From positions 2,232,001 through 2,296,000 of the forward strand of contig NZ_CP101323.1 in NCBI RefSeq assembly GCF_024300825.1: DNA of 64,000 nucleotides, given 5' to 3'. This DNA is from Natronomonas gomsonensis. GTDB lineage: Archaea; Halobacteriota; Halobacteria; Halobacteriales; Haloarculaceae. The notes below the pieces were generated by a model. The model saw only the letters and a list, made by a program, of their open reading frames with translations, was not told the DNA's origin and made no database searches. Below are positions 53,465 through 62,704 of the stretch, piece by piece (positions within the stretch are counted from its first letter, which is position 1; the number at the start of each line of letters is the position of its first letter). The position numbers were made by a program, and so were the translations under genes.

Positions 53465-54379
53465 ATGACAAAGGTTAGCGTTATCGGAGCGGCAGGGACC
53501 GTCGGTGCCGCTGCGGGGTACAACATCGCGCTGCGCGACATCGTGGACGAACTGGTTTTCGTCGACATCCCGGACCAGCGGGAGACCACCATCGGGCAGG
53601 CCGCCGACACGAACCACGGCATCGCCTACGACTCCAACACGACCGTCGTACAGGGCGAGTACGAGGACACCGCGGGTTCGGACGTGGTCGTCATCACGGC
53701 GGGCATCCCGCGCCAGCCGGGGCAGACCCGGATCGACCTCGCGGGTGACAACGCCCCCATCATGGAGGACATCGGGTCGTCGCTCGACGAGTACAACGAC
53801 GACTACGTCTCGATTACGACGTCGAACCCGGTTGACCTGCTGAACCGGCACCTCTACGAGACGGGCGACCGCGACCGCCACGAGGTCATCGGCTTCGGCG
53901 GCCGACTCGATTCGGCGCGGTTCCGCTACGTCCTCAGCGAACGCTTCGATGCGCCCGTCCAGAACGTCGAGGCAACCATCCTCGGCGAACACGGCGACGC
54001 ACAGGTGCCCGTCTTCTCGAAGGTCCGCGTCGACGGCGAGGACCCCGAGTTCTCCGGCGACGAGAAGGAGGAGATTCTCGAAGACCTCCAGCAGTCGGCG
54101 ATGGACGTCATCGAGCGGAAAGGCGCGACCCAGTGGGGTCCGGCGACGGGCGTCGCTCACATGGTCGAGGCAGTCCTCAACGACACCGGCGAGGTCCTGC
54201 CGGGGTCGCTCGCGTTGGACGGCGAGTTCGGCTACGACGACACCGCCTTCGGCGTCCCGGTCAAACTCGGTTCGAACGGCATCGAGGAGGTCGTCGAGTG
54301 GGACCTCGACGACTACGAAACCGAACTGATGGACGAGGCCGCCGAAAAACTCTCCGAACAGTACGATAAAATCGCCTAA
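53465..54379 (+). CDS. mdh: Malate dehydrogenase (LDH-like)
   Basis: 304 residues. The NAD motif [13 protein letters not shown], the specificity loop IPRQPGQTR (Arg selecting malate), NPVDLLNR and the catalytic His in [13 protein letters not shown] match the haloarchaeal tetrameric MDH. It interconverts malate and oxaloacetate in the citric acid cycle. Start and GAGTTAATC box about 30 nt upstream agree with a leaderless mRNA. Confidence 0.96.
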   Translation: MTKVSVIGAAGTVGAAAGYNIALRDIVDELVFVDIPDQRETTIGQAADTNHGIAYDSNTTVVQGEYEDTAGSDVVVITAGIPRQPGQTRIDLAGDNAPIMEDIGSSLDEYNDDYVSITTSNPVDLLNRHLYETGDRDRHEVIGFGGRLDSARFRYVLSERFDAPVQNVEATILGEHGDAQVPVFSKVRVDGEDPEFSGDEKEEILEDLQQSAMDVIERKGATQWGPATGVAHMVEAVLNDTGEVLPGSLALDGEFGYDDTAFGVPVKLGSNGIEEVVEWDLDDYETELMDEAAEKLSEQYDKIA

Positions 54380-54489
54380 CGGTCGTCTTCAGGGCCACAG
54401 GGCCCGTATTCCTCGGGTAGCCGCTCACCGGTGAGCGACGCCCACTCACACAGTCGGTCGGACTCCCGCTGGTCGCTACGTGCGGTCAT
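54376..54489 (-). CDS. Possible 37-residue microprotein
   Basis: A short [23 protein letters not shown]..., with two Cys, one Trp and an acidic end (GPEDDR). It overlaps the mdh stop codon by two bases in a convergent arrangement, and a TATTAAGG-like box lies about 40 nt before its ATG. The composition is plausible for a haloarchaeal microprotein, but no family is recognised, so it may be noise. Confidence 0.4.
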   Translation of the reverse strand: MTARSDQRESDRLCEWASLTGERLPEEYGPCGPEDDR

Positions 54490-54580
54490 GGTACACCCTC
54501 ACGTGGAGTGACTTCATCGACCGCCTTAATGGTTCGGGCGTACGTGTTCGGACCGGAACCGTTCGGGCGAACGTGTTCGG

Positions 54581-54823
54581 TCAGATTATCTGCTCGCCGT
54601 CGTCGTCGTACACCTCGATGGCGTCGACGGGGCAGGCCCGCGCCGCAAACTTCGCGTCGAGTTCGGCGTCCTCGGGGATTTCCCGCTCGAAGACGTCCGC
54701 CTCTACCTCCTCGGCGTCGGCCAGTACGGCTTTCCCCGCGTCTTCGTCCTTCTCGAAGGCGTCCCACTCGGCGACACACTGGAACATCCCGATGCAGGTG
54801 TCGCGGTCGTATCTGATTTTCAT
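54581..54823 (-). CDS. Small ferredoxin with three cysteines
   Basis: 80 residues starting MKIRYDRDTC. Cluster ligands are C10, C16 and C64-Pro. The central Cys of the usual C-x2-C-x2-C motif is replaced by Met (C-I-G-M-F-Q-C), so it probably carries a 3Fe-4S cluster. The acidic middle (about 22-60) is a haloarchaeal feature. An electron carrier for an oxidoreductase not identified here. It is divergent from the Hel308 gene. Confidence 0.83.
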   Translation of the reverse strand: MKIRYDRDTCIGMFQCVAEWDAFEKDEDAGKAVLADAEEVEADVFEREIPEDAELDAKFAARACPVDAIEVYDDDGEQII

Positions 54824-54895
54824 ACCTGCGCTTCGGCCGAGGGCATCAAAGGCGTGACGGGAACGGAGGCCACCGGGATGGCGACGAAAAGTGGG

Positions 54896-54902
54896 TTTAA
54901 AA
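54896..54902 (+). promoter_or_regulatory. TATA box of hel308
   Basis: TTTAAAA lies 25-31 nt before the ATG at 54927, the expected leaderless spacing, and supports that start over the in-frame ATG at 54891. Confidence 0.6.
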
Positions 54903-54926
54903 GCCGTGACGAACAATCGAGGGGTA

Positions 54927-57188
54927 ATGGACGTTTCCGAGGTCTCCGGCGTGCCGCCGTGGTTCGCCGACCACCTCCGCGAGGAGGGCATCGAATCGCT
55001 GTATCCGCCACAGGCCGAGGCCGTCGAGGCGGGCGTCGCCGACGGCGAGAGCCTCGTCGCCTCCGTGCCGACGGCCAGCGGCAAGACGCTCATCGCGCAG
55101 TTGGCGATGCTGTCTGCGGTCTCCCGCGGCGGAAAGGCACTGTACATCGTGCCGTTGCGGGCGCTGGCCAGCGAGAAGCGCGAGGAGTTCGCCGCCTTCG
55201 AGCAGTTCGGCGTCTCCATCGGCGTCTCGACGGGGAACTACGAGGACGACGGCGAGTGGCTCGCAGAGAAGGACATCATCGTCGCCACAAGCGAGAAGGT
55301 CGACTCGCTGGTCCGGAACGGCGCGCCGTGGATAGGCGACCTCGACTGCGTCGTCGCCGACGAGGTGCATCTCGTCGACGACCCGAACCGGGGGCCGACG
55401 CTCGAAGTGACGCTTGCGAAACTCCGGCGGGTGAACCCGAACCTGCAGGTCGTCGCGCTGTCGGCGACGGTCGGCAACGCCGAGGCGATGGCCGAGTGGC
55501 TCGACGCCGCGTTGGTCGACTCGGAGTGGCGACCCATCGACCTTCGGAAGGGGGTCCACTACGGGCAGGCGCTGCATTTCGACGACGGCAGCCAACAGGA
55601 ACTCCGGGTGAAATCCTCCGAGAAACCGACCGAAGCCATCGTCCGCGATACGCTCTCGGATGGGGGGTCGACGCTCGTCTTCGTCAACTCCAGACGGAAC
55701 GCCGAGGGCGCCGCCAAACGGCTGGCGAACACGACGACGGGGTGGCTCGACGACGAAGAGAAAGCGCAACTCGCCGAGATAGCCGAGGAGTTACGCGGCG
55801 TCTCGGATACCGAAACCAGCGACGACCTCGCCGACTGCGTCGAGAAGGGCGCGGCGTTTCACCACGCTGGCTGTGCGAGCGAACACCGCTCGCTCGTCGA
55901 GGACGCCTTCCGCGAGCGACTCATCAAGGTGGTTTCGGCGACGCCGACGCTGGCGGCGGGCGTGAACACCCCCTCCCGGCGCGTGGTGGTCCGCGACTGG
56001 CGACGCTACTCCGGGGAGGCCGGCGGGATGCAGCCGCTGTCGGTGCTGGAGGTCCACCAGATGATGGGCCGGGCCGGCCGTCCCGGCAGGGACCCCTACG
56101 GCGAGGCGCTGTTGCTCGCGAACAGCCACGACGAACTCGACGAACTGTTCGAACGGTACGTGTGGGCCGACCCCGAGGCCGTCGAGTCGAAACTGGCCCG
56201 CGAGCCGTCGATGCGGACCCACCTGCTGGCGACGGTCGCCTCCGGGTTCGCCGACTCACGGGAGGCGCTTTTGGAGTTCCTCGACCAGACGCTGTATGCG
56301 ACCCAGTACCGACAGGGCAGCGACGGCACCGACAACCTCGAACGGGTCGTCGATTCGACGCTAGAGTACCTGCGAGCGAACGACTTCATCGAGGACGACG
56401 GCGAACGGCTACAGGCGACGAACCTCGGCCACACCGTCTCGCGGCTGTATCTCGACCCGATGAGCGCCGCCGAAATCATCGATGGACTACAGGCGGCATC
56501 GAATCCCACGGCGTTGGGGCTGTTCCACCTCGTCTCCCGGACGCCCGACATGTACGAACTGTACCTCCGCTCGGGCGACCGCGAGGAGTACACGATGTTG
56601 GCCTACGAGCGCGAATCGGAGTTCTGTGGCAACCTTCCGAGCGAGTTCGAAGAGGAGCGCTTCGACGACTGGCTGTCGGCGCTGAAGACGGCCCGGATGC
56701 TCGAAGACTGGGCCGGCGAGGTCGACGAAGACGAGATAACCGAGCGCTACGGCGTCGGGCCGGGCGACATCCGCGGGAAAGTCGATACCGCCGAGTGGCT
56801 GCTCGGCGCGGCGGAGTCGCTGGCGAGCGAACTCGACCTCGCGACGGTGCCGGCGGTTCGGGAAGCGAGAAAACGCGTCCAACACGGCGTCGGCGAGGAA
56901 CTCATCGACCTCGCGGGCGTCCGCGGTGTCGGCCGGAAGCGCGCTCGCCGTCTGTTCGACGCCGGCATCGAGACCCGCGCGGACCTCCGGGAGGCGGAGA
57001 AATCGGTCGTCCTCGGGGCGCTCCGCGGCCGGGAGAAAACCGCGGAAAACGTCCTCGAAGCGGCGGGCCATCAGTCGCCGTCGATGGACGGCGTTCGGCC
57101 GGACGAGGAGGCCCGCCCCGAAGCGGAACCGACCGATGCCGCAGGGAACGACGACGGCGAGGGGCAGTCGAGCCTCGGTGATTTCTGA
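54927..57188 (+). CDS. hel308: ATP-dependent DNA helicase Hel308
   Basis: 753 residues starting [19 protein letters not shown]2 motifs: Q motif ([12 protein letters not shown]), Walker [16 protein letters not shown] box [17 protein letters not shown], motif IVa [12 protein letters not shown] and motif [18 protein letters not shown]. The C-terminal ratchet and helix-hairpin-helix ([20 protein letters not shown]) complete the Hel308 architecture. It acts on replication forks and recombination intermediates. Its stop shares a base with the ATG of the KEOPS gene. Confidence 0.96.
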   Translation: MDVSEVSGVPPWFADHLREEGIESLYPPQAEAVEAGVADGESLVASVPTASGKTLIAQLAMLSAVSRGGKALYIVPLRALASEKREEFAAFEQFGVSIGVSTGNYEDDGEWLAEKDIIVATSEKVDSLVRNGAPWIGDLDCVVADEVHLVDDPNRGPTLEVTLAKLRRVNPNLQVVALSATVGNAEAMAEWLDAALVDSEWRPIDLRKGVHYGQALHFDDGSQQELRVKSSEKPTEAIVRDTLSDGGSTLVFVNSRRNAEGAAKRLANTTTGWLDDEEKAQLAEIAEELRGVSDTETSDDLADCVEKGAAFHHAGCASEHRSLVEDAFRERLIKVVSATPTLAAGVNTPSRRVVVRDWRRYSGEAGGMQPLSVLEVHQMMGRAGRPGRDPYGEALLLANSHDELDELFERYVWADPEAVESKLAREPSMRTHLLATVASGFADSREALLEFLDQTLYATQYRQGSDGTDNLERVVDSTLEYLRANDFIEDDGERLQATNLGHTVSRLYLDPMSAAEIIDGLQAASNPTALGLFHLVSRTPDMYELYLRSGDREEYTMLAYERESEFCGNLPSEFEEERFDDWLSALKTARMLEDWAGEVDEDEITERYGVGPGDIRGKVDTAEWLLGAAESLASELDLATVPAVREARKRVQHGVGEELIDLAGVRGVGRKRARRLFDAGIETRADLREAEKSVVLGALRGREKTAENVLEAAGHQSPSMDGVRPDEEARPEAEPTDAAGNDDGEGQSSLGDF

Positions 57189-57706
57189 TGGAGGTAATCG
57201 AAGGGGTCGTCGAAGTCGGCACCGAGCGGTTCTCGGATGTCGGGGCGTTCGTCGATGCGCTTGGCGATGTTTCCGATGACAACGGCGTGACCGTCCAGGC
57301 CTTCGACGCCCGGTACGTCGTCTCCCGACGACACCTCGAACGGGCCGTCGAGTTGGCCGACCGCGAGCGCGACCGCGGCGAAGCCATCGCCCGCGACAGG
57401 AGCGTCGAGATACTGCTGTATGCGGCCGGCCGCCGCCAGATTAACCGGGCGCTGGAACTCGGCATCGGCGAGGGTGAGACGCCAGTCGTCGTCCTCGTGG
57501 ACGACGAATCCGGCGACGCCGATGCGGAAGCGGCGGCCGCTGACGCGGTGGCCTCCTTCGTCGACCCGGCGGAGACGCTCGGACGCTACGAAGAAGACCG
57601 CGTGCGGGAGTTCTACGACATCGGCGCGGCCGAGTTGGACGCGACCGACGCCGGACTGGAAGCGCTGGTCCTCGAACGGGTCGCGCTGCTCGTCGTCGAG
57701 CGGTAA
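57188..57706 (+). CDS. cgi121: KEOPS complex subunit Cgi121
   Basis: 172 residues. The conserved VQAFDARYVVSRRHLERAVELA and SVEILLYAAGRRQINRALELGI segments match Cgi121/TPRKB, the KEOPS subunit that binds tRNA and helps Bud32/Kae1 make threonylcarbamoyladenosine at tRNA position 37. Overlap with hel308 is a recurring archaeal arrangement, suggesting co-expression rather than shared function. Confidence 0.9.
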   Translation: MEVIEGVVEVGTERFSDVGAFVDALGDVSDDNGVTVQAFDARYVVSRRHLERAVELADRERDRGEAIARDRSVEILLYAAGRRQINRALELGIGEGETPVVVLVDDESGDADAEAAAADAVASFVDPAETLGRYEEDRVREFYDIGAAELDATDAGLEALVLERVALLVVER

Positions 57707-57791
57707 GACCGTCTTACTGTCAGTTATAAGCGTTCTATCCACGAAGTGCCGCGATGGACAACGGTATGCGTTTGGGGGCGACAGGATAGGT

Positions 57792-58649
57792 ATGGAGTCG
57801 ACGAGCGTCGCCTCACGACGGGTCCGGGTCGAGACGACCGACGGACGCGGCGGACGCGACGAGACGGACATGCGGTATCTGGTCTCCGGGACGGGCCCGC
57901 CCGTGGTGTTGCTCCACGGCATCGGTCTGGATTCGGCGACGGTTTCCTGGCGCCACCTGATTCCCGAGTTGGCGGCCGAGCGGACGGTGTACGCCCCCGA
58001 CTTGCCCGGCCACGCCGAGAGCGGCCGGCCGAGCGTCCGCTATACGACCGGTTACTTCCGGAGCGTGCTCGAATCGTTCCTCGAGAAGCTCGGATTGGAG
58101 ACAGCACCGCTTGTCGGCATCTCGATGGGCGGCTGTCTCGCGCTGGGTCACGCCCTCGACAACCCAGTCGAGCGGCTCGTGTTGGTCGACAGCTACGGGC
58201 TGGGAACGGATGCCCCGTGGCGGCCGGCAGCGACGGCGATGTTGGGCGTTCCCGGTGCATACTCCGGGTGGTGGGCGACCATCGGATCCAATCGAGCGAC
58301 GGTTCGGAGTCACCTGGAAACGTTGACCGACGGCTCACCCACCGACAGCCACGTCGAGGACGTGTATCGGGCGGTACAGGACGCCGCTGTCGGCCGAACC
58401 GTCTCGAGTTGGCAGCGCAGCGAGTTCCGCTACGGTGGGTTGGAGACCTGTTATCTCGACCGACTCGACGAACTGACCGCCGAGACGCTGTTGGTTCACG
58501 GCACCGAGGACCCCCTGTTGCCGGCGTCGTGGTCCGAACGGGCGGCCGAGCGGACCGGCGCGTCGCTTGAGTTGATGGAGAACTGCGGTCACTGGCCCTC
58601 TCGGGAAGCCCCCGAGCGGTTCAACGAGACGGTCCGTGCGTTCCTCTAA
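57792..58649 (+). CDS. Alpha/beta hydrolase
   Basis: 285 residues. Oxyanion motif VVLLHGIGLDSATVSW, nucleophile elbow LVGISMGGCLALGHAL, acid VHGTEDPLLPASW and catalytic His ENCGHWPSREAPERF. Similar to haloalkane-dehalogenase/esterase-type hydrolases; could be a PHA-related depolymerase given its place beside the PHA locus, but that is only position-based. Confidence 0.85.
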   Translation: MESTSVASRRVRVETTDGRGGRDETDMRYLVSGTGPPVVLLHGIGLDSATVSWRHLIPELAAERTVYAPDLPGHAESGRPSVRYTTGYFRSVLESFLEKLGLETAPLVGISMGGCLALGHALDNPVERLVLVDSYGLGTDAPWRPAATAMLGVPGAYSGWWATIGSNRATVRSHLETLTDGSPTDSHVEDVYRAVQDAAVGRTVSSWQRSEFRYGGLETCYLDRLDELTAETLLVHGTEDPLLPASWSERAAERTGASLELMENCGHWPSREAPERFNETVRAFL

Positions 58650-59239
58650 TCTTCGATGAGGACGACGGCTTCGCCGTCGATGACGAGGTCAGTGTCGGTT
58701 TCGACGGTGGTGCGGAGTCGGTAACGACCGCCGCCGAGGTCCTCGACGATTTCGACCTCGGCGGTGACGCGGTCGTCGATGCGAACGGGCGCGCGGAATT
58801 CGAGGTCCTGTGAGAGGTAGACGACGCCGCCCGGCAGACGGGCGAGTGCAGCGCTGATGAGTCCCGCCGCGAGCGTTCCGTGGACGATACGGCCGCTGAA
58901 GCGGGTGTCTTCAGCCCACTCCTCGTCGAGGTGGAGGGGGTTCGTGTCGCCCGATGCGAGGGCGAAGCGCTCTACGTCCTCCTCCGAGAGGGTCTTGCTG
59001 AAGCGGACAGCGTCCCCGACGGAGAGTTGACCGTCGACATCGAGTTGTGTCTCCCAGCCGGGGAGGTCACCCGCGGGTTCGACGCGACGTTCGGTCGCAC
59101 TCTCGGCGTGGTCGCCGTCGGTGCCGGGAGCGGCGAAGGCATCCATCGCGGCCCGGTTGGCCTCCATGACGCTGTCGAACATCCTCGAAGACGTCTCGGT
59201 CCACACGTCGAACAGCGTCGGATACGAGCTGTTGCTCAT
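58646..59239 (-). CDS. maoC: MaoC-type enoyl-CoA hydratase with phasin-like N-terminus (PHA locus)
   Basis: 197 residues. The C-terminal domain (about 70-197) has the hydratase 2 motif ALASGDTNPLHLDEEWAEDTRF with Asp and His catalytic residues and FSGRIVHGTLAAG. The first 40 residues, with LFDVWTETSSRMFDSVMEAN, form an amphipathic helix like phasins. (R)-specific hydratases supply (R)-3-hydroxyacyl-CoA to PHA synthase. Divergent from phaR; a TTTAGTA box at 59264-59270 (minus) gives leaderless spacing. A longer reading frame from 59482 lacks such a signal. Confidence 0.82.
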   Translation of the reverse strand: MSNSSYPTLFDVWTETSSRMFDSVMEANRAAMDAFAAPGTDGDHAESATERRVEPAGDLPGWETQLDVDGQLSVGDAVRFSKTLSEEDVERFALASGDTNPLHLDEEWAEDTRFSGRIVHGTLAAGLISAALARLPGGVVYLSQDLEFRAPVRIDDRVTAEVEIVEDLGGGRYRLRTTVETDTDLVIDGEAVVLIED

Positions 59240-59263
59240 CTTATGGCCTCTAGGGGATTGTCG

Positions 59264-59270
59264 TACTAAA
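59264..59270 (-). promoter_or_regulatory. TATA box of maoC
   Basis: TTTAGTA on the minus strand, 25-31 nt before the maoC ATG. It lies next to a TCAGTACC unit; a second copy of this unit (+ strand GGTACTGA) is at 59307-59314, 35 bp away. Confidence 0.6.
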
Positions 59271-59340
59271 GGGTACTGACCATATCGGCCGTGAATGACA
59301 ACAAATGGTACTGATTGACTACGAGTGGTAATTCTCGGAA

Positions 59341-59347
59341 TATTTAT
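59341..59347 (+). promoter_or_regulatory. TATA box of the phaR promoter
   Basis: TATTTAT lies 31-37 nt before the phaR ATG. The inverted repeat CGGGT-AGAA-ACCCG (59348-59361) starts right after it and spans the expected start-site region. Confidence 0.6.
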
Positions 59348-59361
59348 CGGGTAGAAACCCG
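59348..59361 (+). promoter_or_regulatory. Inverted repeat, candidate PhaR operator
   Basis: CGGGT and ACCCG pair exactly around AGAA. Its place between TATA box and start codon suits a repressor site. In Haloferax mediterranei PhaR represses its own phaRP promoter through a cis element; whether that element resembles this one I cannot say from sequence alone. Confidence 0.45.
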
Positions 59362-59377
59362 TAGCGTCGGGTATCCG

Positions 59378-59722
59378 ATGTCCGACGACAACAACTCCGT
59401 CACCTGGGGACCGAACCTTCTGAAGGCGGTTCAGGAGGTCTCCGAGCAAGCCACCAAACAGCAGCAGGAAGCGCTCCAGCAACTGCTCTCGCGGGCCGGT
59501 GCTGCTCCCGGTGCGGCCGGCGGCGCCGACTCCCCCGACCTCGGCGACATCTCCGAGCAGCTCGGAAAGATGACCCAGATGGGGACGTTCAAGACCCGCG
59601 TCCAGAGCGGCGGCCGTATCTCGATTCCCGACGCCGAACGGGAAGCCCTCGATATCGAAGAGGGCGACATCGTCCAGACAGTCGTCGTCCCAGTCAAGCG
59701 GAACCGCGACGACGACGAGTAG
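59378..59722 (+). CDS. phaR: PhaR-like AbrB-domain regulator/granule-associated protein
   Basis: 114 residues. The first 55 residues, with LKAVQEVSEQATKQQQEALQ, form an amphipathic Gln-rich helix like granule-associated proteins. The C-terminal 45 residues (FKTRVQSGGRISIPDAEREALDIEEGDIVQTVVVPV) are an AbrB-type swapped-hairpin domain. This matches PhaR of Haloferax, a granule-bound regulator. No separate phaP lies before phaE; this protein or the 8763 protein may fill that role. Confidence 0.8.
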   Translation: MSDDNNSVTWGPNLLKAVQEVSEQATKQQQEALQQLLSRAGAAPGAAGGADSPDLGDISEQLGKMTQMGTFKTRVQSGGRISIPDAEREALDIEEGDIVQTVVVPVKRNRDDDE

Positions 59723-59744
59723 CTAGGCATTTCAAGCGACCGTC

Positions 59745-59750
59745 TTTTAC
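59745..59750 (+). promoter_or_regulatory. TATA-like element of phaE
   Basis: TTTTAC lies 24-29 nt before the phaE ATG, so phaEC may have its own transcript besides read-through from phaR. Confidence 0.45.
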
Positions 59751-59773
59751 CGGTAGCCTTCGTATATCGAGCT

Positions 59774-60319
59774 ATGAGCGACAGTAGCGAGAACCCGAAC
59801 CAGCAGTGGACGAAGCTCGTCGAGAACATGAACGACGCCGTCGCGGAGTCGATGGAGCAGAACATGAAGGCCTCCTCGGCGTTCATGGAATCGTGGAGCG
59901 ACGCGATGGAGGAGTCGATGCCCGAACAGGGGGAGATGGCCGAGGCGATGGAGGGGTACAACGACGCCTACGAGGTGTGGCTCGACGCCGCCGAACAGAT
60001 GTTTGAGCGGACGAATGACGCCGCCGAGGGCGAAGACGTCGCGATGTCGGAGTTCCGCGACATCTGGCTGCAGAGCGCCAACGAGGCGTTCAAGCAAGTG
60101 ATGAGCACGTCGGCGTACGCCGCCGCCAACGGCCAACTCGTCAGCGCGATGATGGACCTCCAAGAGCAGACCGACGAGATTAGCGAGGATACCCTCGAAC
60201 AACTCGGCATGCCGACCGGCTCGGACATCGAGGAGGTCGGCGAACGACTCGTCGAACTCGAACGCCGACAGCACCGCGTCGAAAAGAAACTCGACCGCGT
60301 CATCGAGGCACTCGAATGA
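59774..60319 (+). CDS. phaE: Class III PHA synthase subunit PhaE
   Basis: 181 residues, the short haloarchaeal form (bacterial PhaE is about twice as long). Mostly helical and acidic ([39 protein letters not shown]), with a C-terminal coiled coil ([23 protein letters not shown]). PhaE activates PhaC in the polymerase complex on the granule. Its stop overlaps the phaC ATG by four bases. Confidence 0.88.
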   Translation: MSDSSENPNQQWTKLVENMNDAVAESMEQNMKASSAFMESWSDAMEESMPEQGEMAEAMEGYNDAYEVWLDAAEQMFERTNDAAEGEDVAMSEFRDIWLQSANEAFKQVMSTSAYAAANGQLVSAMMDLQEQTDEISEDTLEQLGMPTGSDIEEVGERLVELERRQHRVEKKLDRVIEALE

Positions 60320-61776
60320 GCTCGAACGACCCCTTCTCCTTTGCGTTGAACGCCCAACGGGAGTTCTTGGATTCGGCCGTCGAGGCCGCCGAGAAATCGA
60401 CCGTCGCGGCCGACCAGATGGAGAAAATCGAGGACGTCGACGTGGGGCAGACGCCGAGTGAGGTCGTCTACACGGAGAACAAACTGGAGTTGCTCCACTA
60501 CGAGTCGATGACCGACGAGCAACACAAGACGCCCATCCTCATCGTCTACGCGCTCATCAACAAGCCGTTCATCCTCGATTTACAGCCCGACCGCAGCGTC
60601 GTCCGGCGACTGCTGGAGGCGGGCCACGACGTGTACCTCGTCGACTGGAACGAGCCCTCGAAACTCGACCAGCACCTCACGCTGGACGACTACGTCAACC
60701 GCTACATCGACAACTGCGTCGACGTGGTCAGAGAGCGCTCCGGACAGGACAGCATCAACATCCTCGGCTACTGCATGGGCGGGACGATGACCGCGATGTA
60801 CACCGCCCTCCACGGGGAGAAAGTCCGGACGCTGGGGCTGATGGCCGCCGGGCTCTGCTTCGACGACACCGGCGGCGTCCTCGAGTTGTGGGGCGACGAC
60901 GAGTACTACGACCCACGTGATGTCGTCGACGTCTTCGGCAACGTCCCCGCGGAGATGCTCGACGTCGGCTTCGCGCTGATGGACCCCGTCGCCAACTACG
61001 TCTCGAAGTACGTCCGACTGTACGACAACATCGAGAACGACGACTTCGTCGAGAACTTCGCCCGGATGGAGCGGTGGCTCGGCGAGGGCATCGACCTCGC
61101 CGGCGAGGCGTACATCCAGTTCCTCGAGGACATCTACCAGGAGAACAAACTGTACAACAACGAACTGTACCTGAACGGGACACACGTCGACATCACCGAC
61201 ATCGACGTTCCCATCCTCCAGATAACCGGCGAGTACGACCACCTCATCCCCTCGGAGTCGAGCAAGCCGTTCAACGAGGTCGTCGGCAGCACGGACACCG
61301 AGGTCATCGAGTATCCGACCGGTCACATCGGACTCGCGGTGTCGGGGTCGAGTCACCGCGACGTCTGGCCCCGCGTCGCCGAGTGGTACATCGAGAAGTC
61401 CACCGACGACCCCGAACACCTCGATGAGGTCGAGACGGCCGTCGAGGAGGCGACCGACCAAATCGGCATCGAGGAAATCGACGTGGACGTCGAAACCGAC
61501 GAGGAGGCAGTCGAAGCCGAAGCAGGTGCCATCGAGGAGGCCGTCGCCGAGGAGGCCGACGAGGAAATCGAGGCCGAAGCGGTCGACCCCGCCGGTACCG
61601 AGGGTTCGGACCTCGAAGAGCTCGAAGGAATCGGCCCGACGTACGCCGAGCGACTGCGAGAGGCCGGCATCCGAACCATCGCCGAACTCGCCGAGGCCGA
61701 CGCCGAGGCCGTCGCCGAGGCCGCGGAAGTCGGGACTGCACGCGCAGAAGACTGGATTCAGCAGGCGACGAACTGA
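60316..61776 (+). CDS. phaC: Class III PHA synthase subunit PhaC with C-terminal helix-hairpin-helix
   Basis: 486 residues. The nucleophile is C153 in the lipase-like box GYCMGG; Asp lies in [10 protein letters not shown] and His in [12 protein letters not shown]. The substrate-loop W and [10 protein letters not shown] regions match archaeal PhaC. After the catalytic domain (to about 370) comes an acidic linker, then residues about 434-486 form a helix-hairpin-helix ([20 protein letters not shown]). It polymerises (R)-3-hydroxyacyl-CoA. Length above that of bacterial PhaC (about 360) is due to this tail. Confidence 0.94.
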   Translation: MSSNDPFSFALNAQREFLDSAVEAAEKSTVAADQMEKIEDVDVGQTPSEVVYTENKLELLHYESMTDEQHKTPILIVYALINKPFILDLQPDRSVVRRLLEAGHDVYLVDWNEPSKLDQHLTLDDYVNRYIDNCVDVVRERSGQDSINILGYCMGGTMTAMYTALHGEKVRTLGLMAAGLCFDDTGGVLELWGDDEYYDPRDVVDVFGNVPAEMLDVGFALMDPVANYVSKYVRLYDNIENDDFVENFARMERWLGEGIDLAGEAYIQFLEDIYQENKLYNNELYLNGTHVDITDIDVPILQITGEYDHLIPSESSKPFNEVVGSTDTEVIEYPTGHIGLAVSGSSHRDVWPRVAEWYIEKSTDDPEHLDEVETAVEEATDQIGIEEIDVDVETDEEAVEAEAGAIEEAVAEEADEEIEAEAVDPAGTEGSDLEELEGIGPTYAERLREAGIRTIAELAEADAEAVAEAAEVGTARAEDWIQQATN

Positions 61777-61810
61777 TTCGGCGGCAACGAACCGATTCGT
61801 CAGCGACGGG

Positions 61811-62626
61811 CTACGCCGCGGTCGGTTGGCCGCCGCCGGCCGGTCGTGCCGGCGGGGCCGTCGGTTCCGGTGGCGTGGGCGGATTCGACGCCGCAACGGC
61901 GGTGTCCGCTGGCGCGGTCATCCCCGAGAACTGCAGACGGACATAACCGAGATACGGGATGCGGACCTCGGCCGTGCCGATTATCCACTCGGGTTTGACG
62001 ACCGTCGAGACGCCCATTATCTGGTCGTAGTTGGGGTTGGCATCGCCCAGCGTGACGAATCCGGCGTGTGGGGCCGGACAGGTCCGGACCTGATTGCAGC
62101 TGACGGAGCCGCTGACCTGTGGGTCAGTCCGTTGGACCCAGTTCTCGCCGGCTTCGACCCACAGCATCGACCGGTGTATCACCGGCGTCTCCGTCGGGTC
62201 GCCGTTCGGCATGAACACGATTACGTCGCCGTATCCGTTGAACTCGGTGTGTCCCACCTCGCGTGCGGTCTCGGCCGGAATCACCCCCGTCGACTTCCCC
62301 TCGTGGACGGGCGCTTCCTCGGGGACGAACCGCTCGTTGTCGACGATGAACACGAGGTCGCCTTTCTCCATGTTGGGAACCATGCTGCCCGATTCGATGG
62401 CGACCATCGGTGGCCAGATGCCGCTGATGGCGAAGAGAATCAGGCCGATGGCCAGCACGGCCGCGACGCTCGTCACCACGTCCCGCATGTACAGAACGAC
62501 CTCCTTGTCTGTCGTCCAGAACCACTTGAACCAGCCGACCACGCCGGATGGTCGTTCCTCCCTCGGGGCGTCGCCGGCGTCGGACGGTTCGTTCGGCGGA
62601 CCGGAACCGTCCTCTCGGTCGGTCAT
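61811..62626 (-). CDS. sec11: Signal peptidase I (archaeal Sec11)
   Basis: 271 residues starting MTDREDGSGPPNEP. One N-terminal membrane helix (VVTSVAAVLAIGLILFAISG), then the nucleophile in IESGSMVPNM and the archaeal/eukaryotic-type His base in PVIHRSML. GNPNYDQIMGV-type box III is seen as GDANPNYDQ. C-terminal Pro/Ala-rich tail. It cleaves Sec signal peptides outside the membrane. It is divergent from polD1, as in the oriC1 region of Haloferax volcanii (orc1-sec11-polD1). Confidence 0.93.
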   Translation of the reverse strand: MTDREDGSGPPNEPSDAGDAPREERPSGVVGWFKWFWTTDKEVVLYMRDVVTSVAAVLAIGLILFAISGIWPPMVAIESGSMVPNMEKGDLVFIVDNERFVPEEAPVHEGKSTGVIPAETAREVGHTEFNGYGDVIVFMPNGDPTETPVIHRSMLWVEAGENWVQRTDPQVSGSVSCNQVRTCPAPHAGFVTLGDANPNYDQIMGVSTVVKPEWIIGTAEVRIPYLGYVRLQFSGMTAPADTAVAASNPPTPPEPTAPPARPAGGGQPTAA

Positions 62627-62704
62627 TGCAACCCCGTAGCGGCCCGGTCCGTTTGAACGTTCTGGGTCCGCTACGCTTTTGCCCGCCGACAGCAACCTCC
62701 GTCT

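Noticed and set aside
57707-57791. A possible small gene or RNA between cgi121 and the hydrolase
   Set aside because: No RNA fold or frame longer than about ten codons is convincing; a TTATAAG box suggests only a promoter.
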